NCBI RefSeq assembly: GCF_965216485.1
Contig: NZ_OZ244162.1
Span: 2,356,001 to 2,420,000 of the forward strand
Direction of reading: 5' to 3'
From: Algiphilus sp965216485
GTDB lineage: Bacteria > Pseudomonadota > Gammaproteobacteria > Nevskiales > Nevskiaceae
Length of the DNA: 64,000 nt
The notes below the pieces were generated by a model, which searched no databases, was not told the origin of the DNA, and worked only from the letters and a program-made list of their open reading frames with translations. Shown here piece by piece: positions 1-6,175 of this stretch. A program made the translations under genes and the position numbers. How positions within the stretch are numbered: position 1 is the first letter of the stretch; every line of letters begins with the position of its first letter.

Positions 1-185
1 GATCCCTTTGCGACGACGTAAATTTCATCTCGCGTATGAGGTGTTTGAGGGTCTGTTCCTTGCGGAGTATAAAGCTCTGCCACCATGGTGCCATGACAAA
101 ATACTGGTATGGCTAAATTACTAGACGGCGCAGGACCTAAATCGATAGCCTCATCTATTGTCGAATGTGTCGCCCTCTTCATCAT
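1..185 (-). CDS. Cupin-domain protein, partial (runs off window)
   Basis: This is the first 61 codons of a small cupin, cut by the window edge. The product begins MMKRATHSTIDEA and reaches a stretch with the form PHTRDEIYVVAKGS, which matches the first conserved cupin motif (metal-binding His/Glu around a beta strand) of small single-domain cupins. The start is the ATG at 185 or the next ATG at 182. It sits two bases after the stop codon of the preceding cupin gene (188-667), and no attC site lies between them, so both seem to travel as one two-gene cassette and this gene is probably translated by coupling. No good Shine-Dalgarno sequence is visible. The substrate is unknown; cupins of this size include isomerases, dioxygenases and binding proteins. 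Confidence 0.72.
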   Translation of the reverse strand, partial: MMKRATHSTIDEAIDLGPAPSSNLAIPVFCHGTMVAELYTPQGTDPQTPHTRDEIYVVAKG

Positions 186-187
186 AG

Positions 188-667
188 CTATTTTTTTCCT
201 CCAGTCGGCGTTTCAATCTGATCGATGTCAACCAAATTCCACGCCAATTCTTTATTGCGATAAATCCTCTTATTCAATTTTGGATAATCCCCAACATCAT
301 GATCCAAGCGCTGGCCGACAACAATACACCTTAGAATTGATGAACTGTTGTTATATAGTGTGTGGGCATCTCCTCCAGCACGGTAGCCTAAAAAATCTCC
401 AGCCTTAACACTGAATTTCTGATCGCCAATAAAAGCTTCCGCTGTTCCTTCAAGGATATAAACGCACTCATCCTCATGATAGTGCTTATGAAACTCAGTT
501 GACTCATGACCAGGTTCTATCTCAATTAAATGAAACCCAAACCCTTTTAACCCCGTCAAATCACCGAGCGATTTATTAATTCGCCTTGCATTGTCATTGA
601 GAAAATGAACTTTTGAAGTACCCTCGAAGTCTTCAATTTCTTCTTTAGTAATAAGGTATTTATCCAT
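188..667 (-). CDS. Cupin-domain protein (integron cassette)
   Basis: A 159-residue single-domain cupin. Metal-site motif 1 is visible around residues 60-75 (HKHYHEDECVYILEG), followed by the glycine-rich turn (KAGDFLGYRAGGDAHTL) that holds the second-motif His. There is no signal peptide. The ATG at 667 is chosen because an AGGGGG ribosome-binding site lies just upstream and because the longer reading frame would start inside the attC site. The gene is the first of a two-cupin cassette; its stop codon is two bases from the start of the next cupin. Base composition is clearly AT-richer than the core genome. Proteins of this kind are frequent integron cargo; the substrate cannot be told from sequence. 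Confidence 0.85.
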   Translation of the reverse strand: MDKYLITKEEIEDFEGTSKVHFLNDNARRINKSLGDLTGLKGFGFHLIEIEPGHESTEFHKHYHEDECVYILEGTAEAFIGDQKFSVKAGDFLGYRAGGDAHTLYNNSSSILRCIVVGQRLDHDVGDYPKLNKRIYRNKELAWNLVDIDQIETPTGGKK

Positions 668-681
668 TTCGTACCCCCTAG

Positions 682-780
682 GCATAACGCCCACGTTCAG
701 GTGCATTTGAGGCGATGACCGTTTTTGCGGGAGCAAAAATGGGCAGCGGCTCAAATGTCCGGTGCAACGAATTGTTAGAT
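682..780 (-). other. attC recombination site 1 (99 bases)
   Basis: attC of the TIR cassette. It runs from GCATAAC (a slightly degenerate core) to GTTAGAT. Outer arms around CAGGTGCATTTGAG and CTCAAATGTCCGGTG pair imperfectly, and the centre (GTTTTTGC / GCAAAAAT) forms a second stem. It closely resembles the sites at 2814-2912 and 3631-3729. The TIR gene's stop codon (775-777) lies inside the right core. Confidence 0.9.
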
Positions 781-1578
781 TGTGAATGCACCCAAGCGTA
801 GATGAAATTGTGGCTTTCCACCGTTCACCCCGAAAATCAGTTCGGTCGGCAGCTTATTACACCAAATGTAATAGCTCATGGTCGGGGTTGCTTGGTTTCC
901 GGCATTCATAACCCAATATTTCTCGTCAGGCGTTGGGCCGCTGCCACAATTGGTCAGCATCCCTGTTCCTGTGGGTAAGCCGCGAGGCCCCACCACGATG
1001 CTTGGGTTCAGTGCTTCTTTTTCCGCCATTGGGACGGCGGCAATGAATGGAGCCCAAACGCCCGCCCTAGGGCGGACTTCGATAGCATATTTGTCCTGCT
1101 GCCCCTCGGGAGCGTGAACCTTCATAAAATATGGCTCAATGTTCGGCCGGTCAGCGACATGCTGACGCCCCTCGGCTGCAGCAACTATTCTTTCTTTCCA
1201 GTCGGGGTCGGTGACACTTACAAACAAACGCGTGCGAATGCCGGCTGGTATTAAGGAATCGTCAACGTCTGAGAGAAAAAGACCTATGACCGGGAAGGCT
1301 CGCCCCCGAGACTTAAGCGCTCGATCAAGGGCATACGCAAACTCCTCCTTACAAGGTTCACTGGCCAAGCTGTTTTCCGTAGCCACCAGAACCCAGGCAT
1401 CACATTCATCAGAGGAACAAATGAATTTCTCTATCTGTTCCCACAAGCGTTTACCCGCCCCTAGATTCCAGCGATCCAGCTTGATCTTCAAGCCGGAGCT
1501 TCCGAGTTCTTGAGCGAGATAGTCCACGTCCTGAGCTTCATTGTCGGCCCAAGCGTAAGTGATCCAAAGTTTAGCCAT
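775..1578 (-). CDS. TIR-domain protein (integron cassette), candidate phage-defence effector
   Basis: A 267-residue soluble protein with an N-terminal TIR-like domain (about residues 3-135): the opening strand KLWITYAWADNEAQDVDYL, the turn LDRWNLGAG, the strand DAWVLVATENS and the helix SLASEPCKEEFAYAL. E78 and E79 of the S-x-x-C-x-E-E helix sit where TIR NAD-cleaving enzymes carry their catalytic Glu. The remaining half (140-267) is not a domain I recognise; it is rich in Gly, Pro and aromatic residues and looks like a beta-rich sensor or ligand-binding module. The start has a strong AAGGGGGG ribosome-binding site. Bacterial TIR proteins commonly cleave NAD+ or make cyclic-ADP-ribose signals during phage infection; that role here is inference. 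No partner gene shares the cassette, so it would have to act alone. Confidence 0.82.
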   Translation of the reverse strand: MAKLWITYAWADNEAQDVDYLAQELGSSGLKIKLDRWNLGAGKRLWEQIEKFICSSDECDAWVLVATENSLASEPCKEEFAYALDRALKSRGRAFPVIGLFLSDVDDSLIPAGIRTRLFVSVTDPDWKERIVAAAEGRQHVADRPNIEPYFMKVHAPEGQQDKYAIEVRPRAGVWAPFIAAVPMAEKEALNPSIVVGPRGLPTGTGMLTNCGSGPTPDEKYWVMNAGNQATPTMSYYIWCNKLPTELIFGVNGGKPQFHLRLGAFTI

Positions 1579-1600
1579 CGCGCCCCCCTTTAAACGAGCA

Positions 1601-1668
1601 ATTTAACGCCTGAGTCCATCGGCGTTTGAGGCGGCGGGTAAAACGTCCGCTGCAACGAAATGTTAGCT
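1601..1668 (-). other. attC recombination site 2 (68 bases)
   Basis: Runs from ATTTAAC to GTTAGCT. The arms ATCGGCGTTTGAGG and AAACGTCCGCTG are those of the 99-base family, but the central GTTTTTGC/GCAAAAAT stem is missing, so it looks like an internally deleted relative of the sites at 682-780 and 3631-3729. It separates the TIR cassette from the next gene, whose stop codon (1663-1665) lies inside its core. Confidence 0.85.
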
Positions 1669-2313
1669 GCCGTCCCACCATACAATGGCCTCTGGCTCAA
1701 TCGGCTCTGGCAATGCGTTCAGATAATTGACTTTTATCGACATTTCTACACCCCGGCAACCCATCCGGCTCATGAGGGTTTCCGGGTCGGTCCCAGGGGG
1801 CACCTCCATCTTCATGTCGACGTGCCCGGTGCCAGAACGAATCATCGGGGGGCCGAGCAGCGTGCCGGTGGTGGCCACTTTCAAACGCGCTGCTGTATCG
1901 GTTAGCTCGGTCTTGAACCTTATCCACCACTGGTCGTTCGGCTCCCGTAGCTTCTTCATAGAGTGCAGATAGTTTCCGAGTTTTTCGCCGTCCTTCCGCA
2001 GCCTGGTCGTTACCGGGGTGTGATAGAGGCTGACGTGCAACTTATCCTTGGCCCGATCATGCACCGCCCAACGCACGACCTTGTTCCCTGAGCGAAATGC
2101 TTCTTCGAGATTTCGGTGCGTCTCAGCTATGCGCCAGCCCTTCTTCTTTTTCTTTGAGATATGGTCCCAGACTTCCAGATACTCGCCCATCCTGGCCTCA
2201 ATGCCACACCGGAGCTCAAACGCTGCATAGAACAGGGACTCAGGCCCGGCAGAGTCCAGACAGGACCATGCTCGCCGCAGATAGTCGTGTGAGGATATGC
2301 AGTATTTTTCCAT
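1663..2313 (-). CDS. Hypothetical protein (integron cassette)
   Basis: A 216-residue soluble protein that I do not recognise. The first 100 residues look helical (YLRRAWSCLDSAGPESLFYA, then FELRCGIEARMGEYLEVW) and resemble the helical bundle of HEPN-type proteins, but the R-x4-H active-site motif is absent (only RWAVH is present), so this is a weak suggestion. A run of five lysines follows (SKKKKKGWR, near residue 55). The C-terminal half is likely beta-rich, with a glycine/proline segment (MEVPPGTDPETLM), and ends in VWWDGS. There are no membrane segments or signal peptide. The ATG lies six bases after the attC core and has no clear ribosome-binding site. Confidence 0.7.
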   Translation of the reverse strand: MEKYCISSHDYLRRAWSCLDSAGPESLFYAAFELRCGIEARMGEYLEVWDHISKKKKKGWRIAETHRNLEEAFRSGNKVVRWAVHDRAKDKLHVSLYHTPVTTRLRKDGEKLGNYLHSMKKLREPNDQWWIRFKTELTDTAARLKVATTGTLLGPPMIRSGTGHVDMKMEVPPGTDPETLMSRMGCRGVEMSIKVNYLNALPEPIEPEAIVWWDGS

Positions 2314-2318
2314 CAGGC

Positions 2319-2396
2319 AGCTAACGTCGCCATAAACGGCGCGAGCTTGCGAGCGTCCGGCGACCGAAGGGAGCGAATTTGATGGCCTTGTTAGGC
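2319..2396 (-). other. attC recombination site 3 (78 bases)
   Basis: Runs from AGCTAAC to GTTAGGC. Inner arms GCCATAAA and TTTGATGGC pair with one unpaired base, the extrahelical-base signature of attC sites. The sequence is unlike the 99-base family, pointing to a cassette of different origin. It belongs to the 1663-2313... neighbour on its right, the DUF1801 cassette being on the other side of the core at 2390-2396. Confidence 0.8.
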
Positions 2397-2400
2397 GAGG

Positions 2401-2838
2401 TCACCGAGACCACCCTGGCATTTGACATGATTGCTTGACCCACTCAGTAACTTGGCCAGATTTAGCCTCTTCAATATTTCTGATTTTCACATAACGTGTT
2501 TCGTCCCCAAGTTCCGGTGGCCCTTTGAGTTGACTGCCATTAATAAATACGATATTAACAGAAACGTCATAGGCTACCAGCTCTATACACCAACCAAAGT
2601 CTTCAGAACCATAATACGCTTTGCCCCACTTAATGGCGAACCGCGGGTTCCTAAGCTCTTGCAGAATGAGCCTGTCCAGTTCGGACACAATTGAATTGAG
2701 AGCAGGTTTGGCATTCGCAATCCACTCTTCAATGAGTTGATGGTCTTCAATCGGTTTTGGTGGTTTTTCGAAGACAACGGCTTCTGGTTCTTCATAGCTG
2801 ATCCTCGATTTTCGCCTAACGGCTGTGTTCAGGTGCAT
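2401..2838 (-). CDS. DUF1801 (YdhG-like) protein, probable N-terminal frameshift
   Basis: The domain matches the DUF1801/YdhG family: an opening helix (EDHQLIEEWIANAKP), then FAIKWGKAYYGSEDFGWCIE, then VNIVFINGSQLKGPPELGD and a final helix ending QSCQMPGWSR. The family is small, soluble and of uncertain role. The start is a problem. In this frame the first ATG (2838) lies inside the upstream attC site and no ATG, GTG or TTG follows before the domain. An ATG with a good GAGG ribosome-binding site lies at 2795, but one frame off, opening with MKNQKPLSSKNHQ. Loss of one A in the run near 2770-2780 would join that start to the domain. Either the gene is frameshifted or it starts within attC; I give the in-frame ATG. 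Confidence 0.65.
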   Translation of the reverse strand: MHLNTAVRRKSRISYEEPEAVVFEKPPKPIEDHQLIEEWIANAKPALNSIVSELDRLILQELRNPRFAIKWGKAYYGSEDFGWCIELVAYDVSVNIVFINGSQLKGPPELGDETRYVKIRNIEEAKSGQVTEWVKQSCQMPGWSR

Positions 2839-2912
2839 TTGAGGCGATGTGCAGCCGTGCGGCAGCAAGGATGCGCAGCGGGTCAAATGTCACCTGCAAC
2901 ACTTTGTTGGGC
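2814..2912 (-). other. attC recombination site 4 (99 bases)
   Basis: Runs from GCCTAAC to GTTGGGC. Arms CAGGTGCATTTGAGGCGATG and GGGTCAAATGTCACCTGC pair. It belongs to the same family as the sites at 682-780 and 3631-3729, but its central stem differs (GTGCAGCCGTGCGGCAGC). It lies between the DUF1801 and the 236-residue HEPN cassettes. Confidence 0.9.
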
Positions 2913-2925
2913 GACAACCCCACCT

Positions 2926-3636
2926 TTACTGCAGGTAATCTGCACAAAATTTTTGAACAAAGAGCAACATCTGCTGAACCTGAGCCTTATCGTAATTTCC
3001 GAAGTGGCCGTGAGCGGCGTCGTTTCTCAGATTTGCCCACGATGTGATTTGTTTTTGAACCAGTGGGCCGTACATCCCGCCTTTTGCCAGAGCCGCGTTC
3101 AGTGGATCAATTGTAAGGGGCTTTCCTGATGAGCCGGCTGTTGGAACACCGTTAGCATCAGCTAGCTTTCGTAGTGAATCCTCAAGCACTGCGCCGAGAA
3201 CTACAGCCGACGCGTCCTTGTACCCTTCGTTCAGCAGGTGTTCCGCCATTTCAAGGAAATCTGCAAATATTTCAGCCTGCACTACGCTGCGGAAATTTCG
3301 CAACATGCCTGTTTCAATGTCGTGCGCAACGGCTTTGAACATACCAACCACATCGCTCACATGCCGATAATGATTGCTGTGCATCTCGTTGAAACCTGGG
3401 ATGCTGGTTGAGGCTTTAAACATCTCAAAGTAGTGACTTTCCGAGCCATAAAGCCGGGTGATGAGTTGACCCCCACGCGCCGTGATAGAGACTAATTCTT
3501 GCACCCGATCATGAGGCAGGTAATCGCCTGATACCGCAGCGTCAGATACAAGCTTCTCTCCGACTTTGATCAGGTCCTTGATTTCGTTTTCAACCAACTG
3601 ATTCAAGTTTTTCTCCAAGCCTTTCTTGTCGCCCAA
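2926..3636 (-). CDS. HEPN-domain protein (integron cassette), candidate RNase effector
   Basis: A soluble, mainly helical protein of up to 236 residues. The C-terminal third has the HEPN active-site motif R-x4-H: LRNDAAHGHF, R204 to H209. Before it stand two helices, ASAVVLGAVLEDSLRKLAD and PLVQKQITSWAN, with a loop around residues 162-190. HEPN proteins with this motif are usually metal-independent RNases found in toxin-antitoxin, abortive-infection and CRISPR effectors. The N-terminal 110 residues are helical and unassigned. The start is uncertain: the longest frame begins with a TTG inside the attC core, whereas the TTG eight codons later (3612) is preceded by GGAG at good spacing. There is no partner antitoxin in the cassette. 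RNase activity is inferred from the motif only. Confidence 0.78.
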   Translation of the reverse strand: MGDKKGLEKNLNQLVENEIKDLIKVGEKLVSDAAVSGDYLPHDRVQELVSITARGGQLITRLYGSESHYFEMFKASTSIPGFNEMHSNHYRHVSDVVGMFKAVAHDIETGMLRNFRSVVQAEIFADFLEMAEHLLNEGYKDASAVVLGAVLEDSLRKLADANGVPTAGSSGKPLTIDPLNAALAKGGMYGPLVQKQITSWANLRNDAAHGHFGNYDKAQVQQMLLFVQKFCADYLQ

Positions 3637-3729
3637 CGCCTGAGTGCAGCGGCGTTTGAGGCGACGACCGTTTTTGCGGCAGCAAAAATGGGCGGCGGGT
3701 CAAACGTCCGCTGCAACGATTTGTTAGCT
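3631..3729 (-). other. attC recombination site 5 (99 bases)
   Basis: Runs from GCCCAAC to GTTAGCT. Arms CAGCGGCGTTTGA and TCAAACGTCCGCTG pair with one extrahelical A; the centre GTTTTTGC / GCAAAAAT forms a second stem. It is nearly the same as the site at 682-780. It separates the two HEPN cassettes. Confidence 0.92.
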
Positions 3730-3730
3730 T

Positions 3731-4504
3731 TCAAGCCACCTGCTCCAGATGACCGACGAAATCATCCAAGAAGTCCAGAGATTGGTTGACGAACGCAGGC
3801 TGTAGTTCCCGAGGCCTCAGATTTCCACCGCGCTGATGCCTGACAATGTCACCCTCATGAACGATGTGGTTTCGTCGCGCCACAATCTGATTTAGTTGGT
3901 TCCGAACGGGTGATATGTCGCCAAGGCCCATAGCCCCCTGCAGTTGGCCGGCAAGATTCGTAATGCCCAGAAGCTTGAACGCGTACTCGACCTCTCTCCA
4001 GCTTTGAAACGGCCGCTGGTGAAGCAGCTCTTGCACCTTCTTCCTCACCTCATTCGCCGGCCTCACATTCTGGCCCGCGCGCCTGGCACGCGACATCGCT
4101 TCAGTAATTTGAATCGCCGTGGTCACAGGAATCGAGAAATCTTCCTGCTGTTTGGTTCGTGGCGTTCGCTTCAGCGCTGCAACAATGTTCTGGACTACAC
4201 GCTCGTGGATGTATCGATCCAATGCACTTACGCCATAAACGACTGCGGCACGAAGCATGTCAGCCAAGGCTTCTGAGCTGAAATCGTCTGGCTCCAACCC
4301 GGATCCATCACGAAGAATCAGAACTGCATCTGCGCTATCCACCCGATCGATGTTCGAGCCTTGGGGCCAGTGCATTAACCGACAAAACGATGCCTTCCAA
4401 TCTTGCCGTATTCGACGCTGCCGAGTATTGATCAAGCCATCGTGAAGCTTCACGAATCTTCGAGCTCGAGCCGCAGTGTCGTTGTACGCTTCAATTGGCT
4501 CCAT
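3731..4504 (-). CDS. HEPN-domain protein (integron cassette), second copy type
   Basis: A 257-residue soluble protein. The motif ARRNHIVHEGD carries the HEPN R-x4-H pattern (R211 to H216), in the form typical of the RiboL-PSP/MAE_28990-like HEPN families. Upstream helices include ALADMLRAAVVYGVSALDRY and FQSWREVEYAFKLLGI. The N-terminal 45 residues are basic (RQRRIRQDWK). The start is well supported by GAGGTG six bases upstream of ATG. It is not a duplicate of the neighbouring 236-residue HEPN protein: outside the motif I see no alignment. The expected activity is RNase, tied to growth arrest or phage defence in known relatives; here that is inference. It is encoded alone in its cassette. Confidence 0.82.
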   Translation of the reverse strand: MEPIEAYNDTAARARRFVKLHDGLINTRQRRIRQDWKASFCRLMHWPQGSNIDRVDSADAVLILRDGSGLEPDDFSSEALADMLRAAVVYGVSALDRYIHERVVQNIVAALKRTPRTKQQEDFSIPVTTAIQITEAMSRARRAGQNVRPANEVRKKVQELLHQRPFQSWREVEYAFKLLGITNLAGQLQGAMGLGDISPVRNQLNQIVARRNHIVHEGDIVRHQRGGNLRPRELQPAFVNQSLDFLDDFVGHLEQVA

Positions 4505-4518
4505 TGCTCACCTCTGAA

Positions 4519-4578
4519 AGCTAACACCCAGCATCAGCGGCGGCGCTTTGCGCCGTCCGCTGCATGCTGATGTTAGGC
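4519..4578 (-). other. attC recombination site 6 (60 bases)
   Basis: A classic 60-base element from AGCTAAC to GTTAGGC. Arms CAGCATCAGCGG and CCGCTGCATGCTG pair with unpaired bases, and CGGCGC-TTT-GCGCCG makes the apical hairpin. Its short length sets it apart from the 99-base family in the same array. Confidence 0.93.
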
Positions 4579-4616
4579 CGCAACTGAGTGGTCATCGGGG
4601 ATCCTTGGAGTCCCCG

Positions 4617-5192
4617 TTACGGAGACGAAACGTGGGCATCGACTGAGTAGCGGAGCCCCAGCGCTCCGAGTTCAAACCGTCGCACGTCGAGAAGCTTGAG
4701 ACAAACGGTCCGGCGGATAAAGGGCACGCCAGCTCCTAGCGCAGCCGGGTGCATGAACAGGGCGTACTCGTCGACCAAACCGTGCTCCTGCAACGCGGTC
4801 ACGAGCTGAGCGCCCCCGTAGCACAACAAATAGCCCTCCGTCTCCCGCTTCAGGTGCGCAACCCCTTTAATTGCGTCAGCCGCCACCACGCGGGTGTTCC
4901 AGGCCGGACCCGTCAGAGTTGATGAAACGACCACTTTCCGCTTCTCCACCCATAGCCGCCCGTATTCGCGTTCATAAGCAGGCTTCGTCGGGTCTTCAGC
5001 GGCATCAGGCCAATACGGAATCATCACCTCGTAAACCTTGCGCCCATATAGGAACGCGTCAGCGCGTACCGCAAGCTCATTAAAAGCGCGGTGCACCTCC
5101 TCGTCGATGCGAAGCCAAGCCCCATCGTCATGCCCTTGTGCCTCGATGTAGCCATCGAGTGACACGTTCATCGATACGATCAGTCGTCCCAT
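4617..5192 (-). CDS. Dihydrofolate reductase-like (RibD C-terminal family) protein, integron cassette
   Basis: A 191-residue protein of the RibD C-terminal/DHFR-like fold: N-terminal strand GRLIVSMNVSLDGYIEA, then ADAFLYGRKVYEVMIPYWP, KRKVVVSSTL, the nucleotide-binding segment YLLCYGGAQLVTALQEHGLV and the closing strands MHPAALGAGVPFI. Such proteins likely bind NADPH and reduce a pterin- or flavin-type substrate; they are frequent integron passengers. I see nothing to say it is a trimethoprim-resistance DHFR: it is not of the DfrA or DfrB type. The start is clear, with AGGAGG six bases before ATG. Confidence 0.86.
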   Translation of the reverse strand: MGRLIVSMNVSLDGYIEAQGHDDGAWLRIDEEVHRAFNELAVRADAFLYGRKVYEVMIPYWPDAAEDPTKPAYEREYGRLWVEKRKVVVSSTLTGPAWNTRVVAADAIKGVAHLKRETEGYLLCYGGAQLVTALQEHGLVDEYALFMHPAALGAGVPFIRRTVCLKLLDVRRFELGALGLRYSVDAHVSSP

Positions 5193-5209
5193 ACGCCTCC
5201 TGTCTTGCG

Positions 5210-5281
5210 GCCTAACGACTTGCTCACCGGTAAATTAGGAGCTCAGCGAGTAATTTATCCGTGTGCAGCAACTGGTTAGGC
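5210..5281 (-). other. attC recombination site 7 (72 bases)
   Basis: Runs from GCCTAAC to GTTAGGC, both perfect cores. Arms CACCGGTAAATTA and TAATTTATCCGTG pair with one mismatch around an AGGAGCTCAGCG loop. It is the attC of the first cassette after attI and is unlike the other sites. Confidence 0.92.
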
Positions 5282-5330
5282 ACTTCGGCCGCCCAGCAAT
5301 CGACCAAGTTTCGGACACCACAGCATTTCA

Positions 5331-5948
5331 TTATTGTGGCTTCGGCCCAATACGGAGAGTAATGATGTTGTCTCGCTTCTCTTTGTGGTCTCTGCCAAAA
5401 CCAGGGGCTGCTTCTACACCTAATTTATTCAACGCGTCCACTAGCACAAGCGCCGCCTCCCCGACTATTTCGTAATGCTGTCGGTCAATCACCACTTGTA
5501 CGCCAGGTTGAGATTCAATAGCAATACCGGCTGGTGGGTCGCCACTCGCCAACCCGGCCGGCTTCGCTCGACTCCAACCTGCTTCCCGAAGTAACTTATC
5601 AAGGGCAATCCAAAGAGGCCTAACATCAAAACCGGAAGGTGCAATTACAGCAGTAAACTCCTGCCCGGAGAATGCAGATAACTGCTCTAAAACCTCCCCC
5701 CGTACTTCGGAGTCTAATCTTCTTGGTGCTTGAATTCTCTGCACCTCTTCTTCGGCATTTTGGGCACGCTCACCAGACTCCTGAGCTGCAGTCCTTGCTT
5801 CCGCAATCTCAGTTTGTCGGTAATCTTCCTTGATGTACCCCATCCATAGCTGGCCGATCGTTCCGATTGCCGTGAGAATCACGCCCAGTATTAGGATATA
5901 ACTGGATACAGTATGGAGAAGACTGGCAGTGCCAAAAGATATCGACAT
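5331..5948 (-). CDS. Membrane-anchored protein of unknown function (first cassette after attI)
   Basis: A 205-residue protein with one strong transmembrane helix at about residues 10-38 (LLHTVSSYILILGVILTAIG and on). A charged coiled-coil stretch follows (residues 40-72, EIAEARTAAQESGERAQNAE), then a compact C-terminal domain (75-205) starting LDSEVRGEVLEQLSAFSGQE. Proteins with this architecture are common in proteobacteria, with the C-terminal domain after a coiled coil, but I know no established function. As the cassette next to attI it is usually the most recently inserted and the best expressed. The start ATG has AAGG upstream at good spacing, 20 bases inside the attI core. Confidence 0.8.
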   Translation of the reverse strand: MSISFGTASLLHTVSSYILILGVILTAIGTIGQLWMGYIKEDYRQTEIAEARTAAQESGERAQNAEEEVQRIQAPRRLDSEVRGEVLEQLSAFSGQEFTAVIAPSGFDVRPLWIALDKLLREAGWSRAKPAGLASGDPPAGIAIESQPGVQVVIDRQHYEIVGEAALVLVDALNKLGVEAAPGFGRDHKEKRDNIITLRIGPKPQ

Positions 5949-5967
5949 GGAACACCTTAGTATATGT

Positions 5968-5974
5968 GCCTAAC
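5968..5974 (-). other. attI-type recombination core
   Basis: A perfect GTTAGGC core (GTTRRRY) on the minus strand between the first cassette and the integrase remnant. To its right no inverted-repeat attC structure follows; the sequence up to 6112 is a plain leader, as expected for attI. The first cassette's start codon is about 20 bases further on. I could not find a convincing cassette promoter in this stretch. Confidence 0.75.
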
Positions 5975-6112
5975 AATGATTGGATCGCACGCTGCATGAT
6001 TGCATCATGTTGCGCGCTTCATAGTTCCGGTGGACCGCTGGCCATAAGCTAGGCATTTATCTTGTTGTTTCCTACACTTAGCGCACCTCTGTCTGCTACC
6101 GACCGTATTCGT

Positions 6113-6141
6113 TTGACTGCGGCATTTTGCTCATGAATCAT
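6113..6141 (+). promoter_or_regulatory. Putative intI promoter
   Basis: TTGACT (6113-6118), a 17-base spacer and AATCAT (6136-6141) upstream of the integrase remnant. The -10 end touches the LexA box, so LexA binding would block RNA polymerase. This is assigned by eye; alternative -10 hexamers lie within a few bases. Confidence 0.5.
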
Positions 6142-6160
6142 ACTGTACAGGCGTACAGTA
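6141..6160 (+). promoter_or_regulatory. LexA (SOS) box upstream of truncated intI
   Basis: TACTGTAC and GTACAGTA form perfect 8-base inverted arms around a 4-base centre, matching the gammaproteobacterial LexA consensus CTGT-N8-ACAG exactly. It lies 16 bases before the intI start codon and overlaps the likely -10. SOS control of integron integrases by LexA at this place is established in Vibrio and mobile integrons, so the site fits its context. Confidence 0.88.
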
Positions 6161-6175
6161 CTCGTGAGATCCGCC

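Noticed and set aside
109..408. Plus-strand open frame over the cupin cassette
   Set aside because: It lies opposite two cupin genes with clear motifs and has no domain or ribosome-binding site.
4617..5192. Trimethoprim-resistance dihydrofolate reductase
   Set aside because: The protein is a RibD-type reductase; it lacks the DfrA and DfrB sequence patterns.
682..5281. Spaced similar 99-base elements as a CRISPR array
   Set aside because: Spacing is gene-sized and the elements have attC cores and stems; no short regular spacers exist.
5975..6175. Cassette promoter (Pc) on the minus strand in attI
   Set aside because: No pair of -35 and -10 hexamers with acceptable spacing could be supported by eye; a TATACT lies near the first gene but without a -35.
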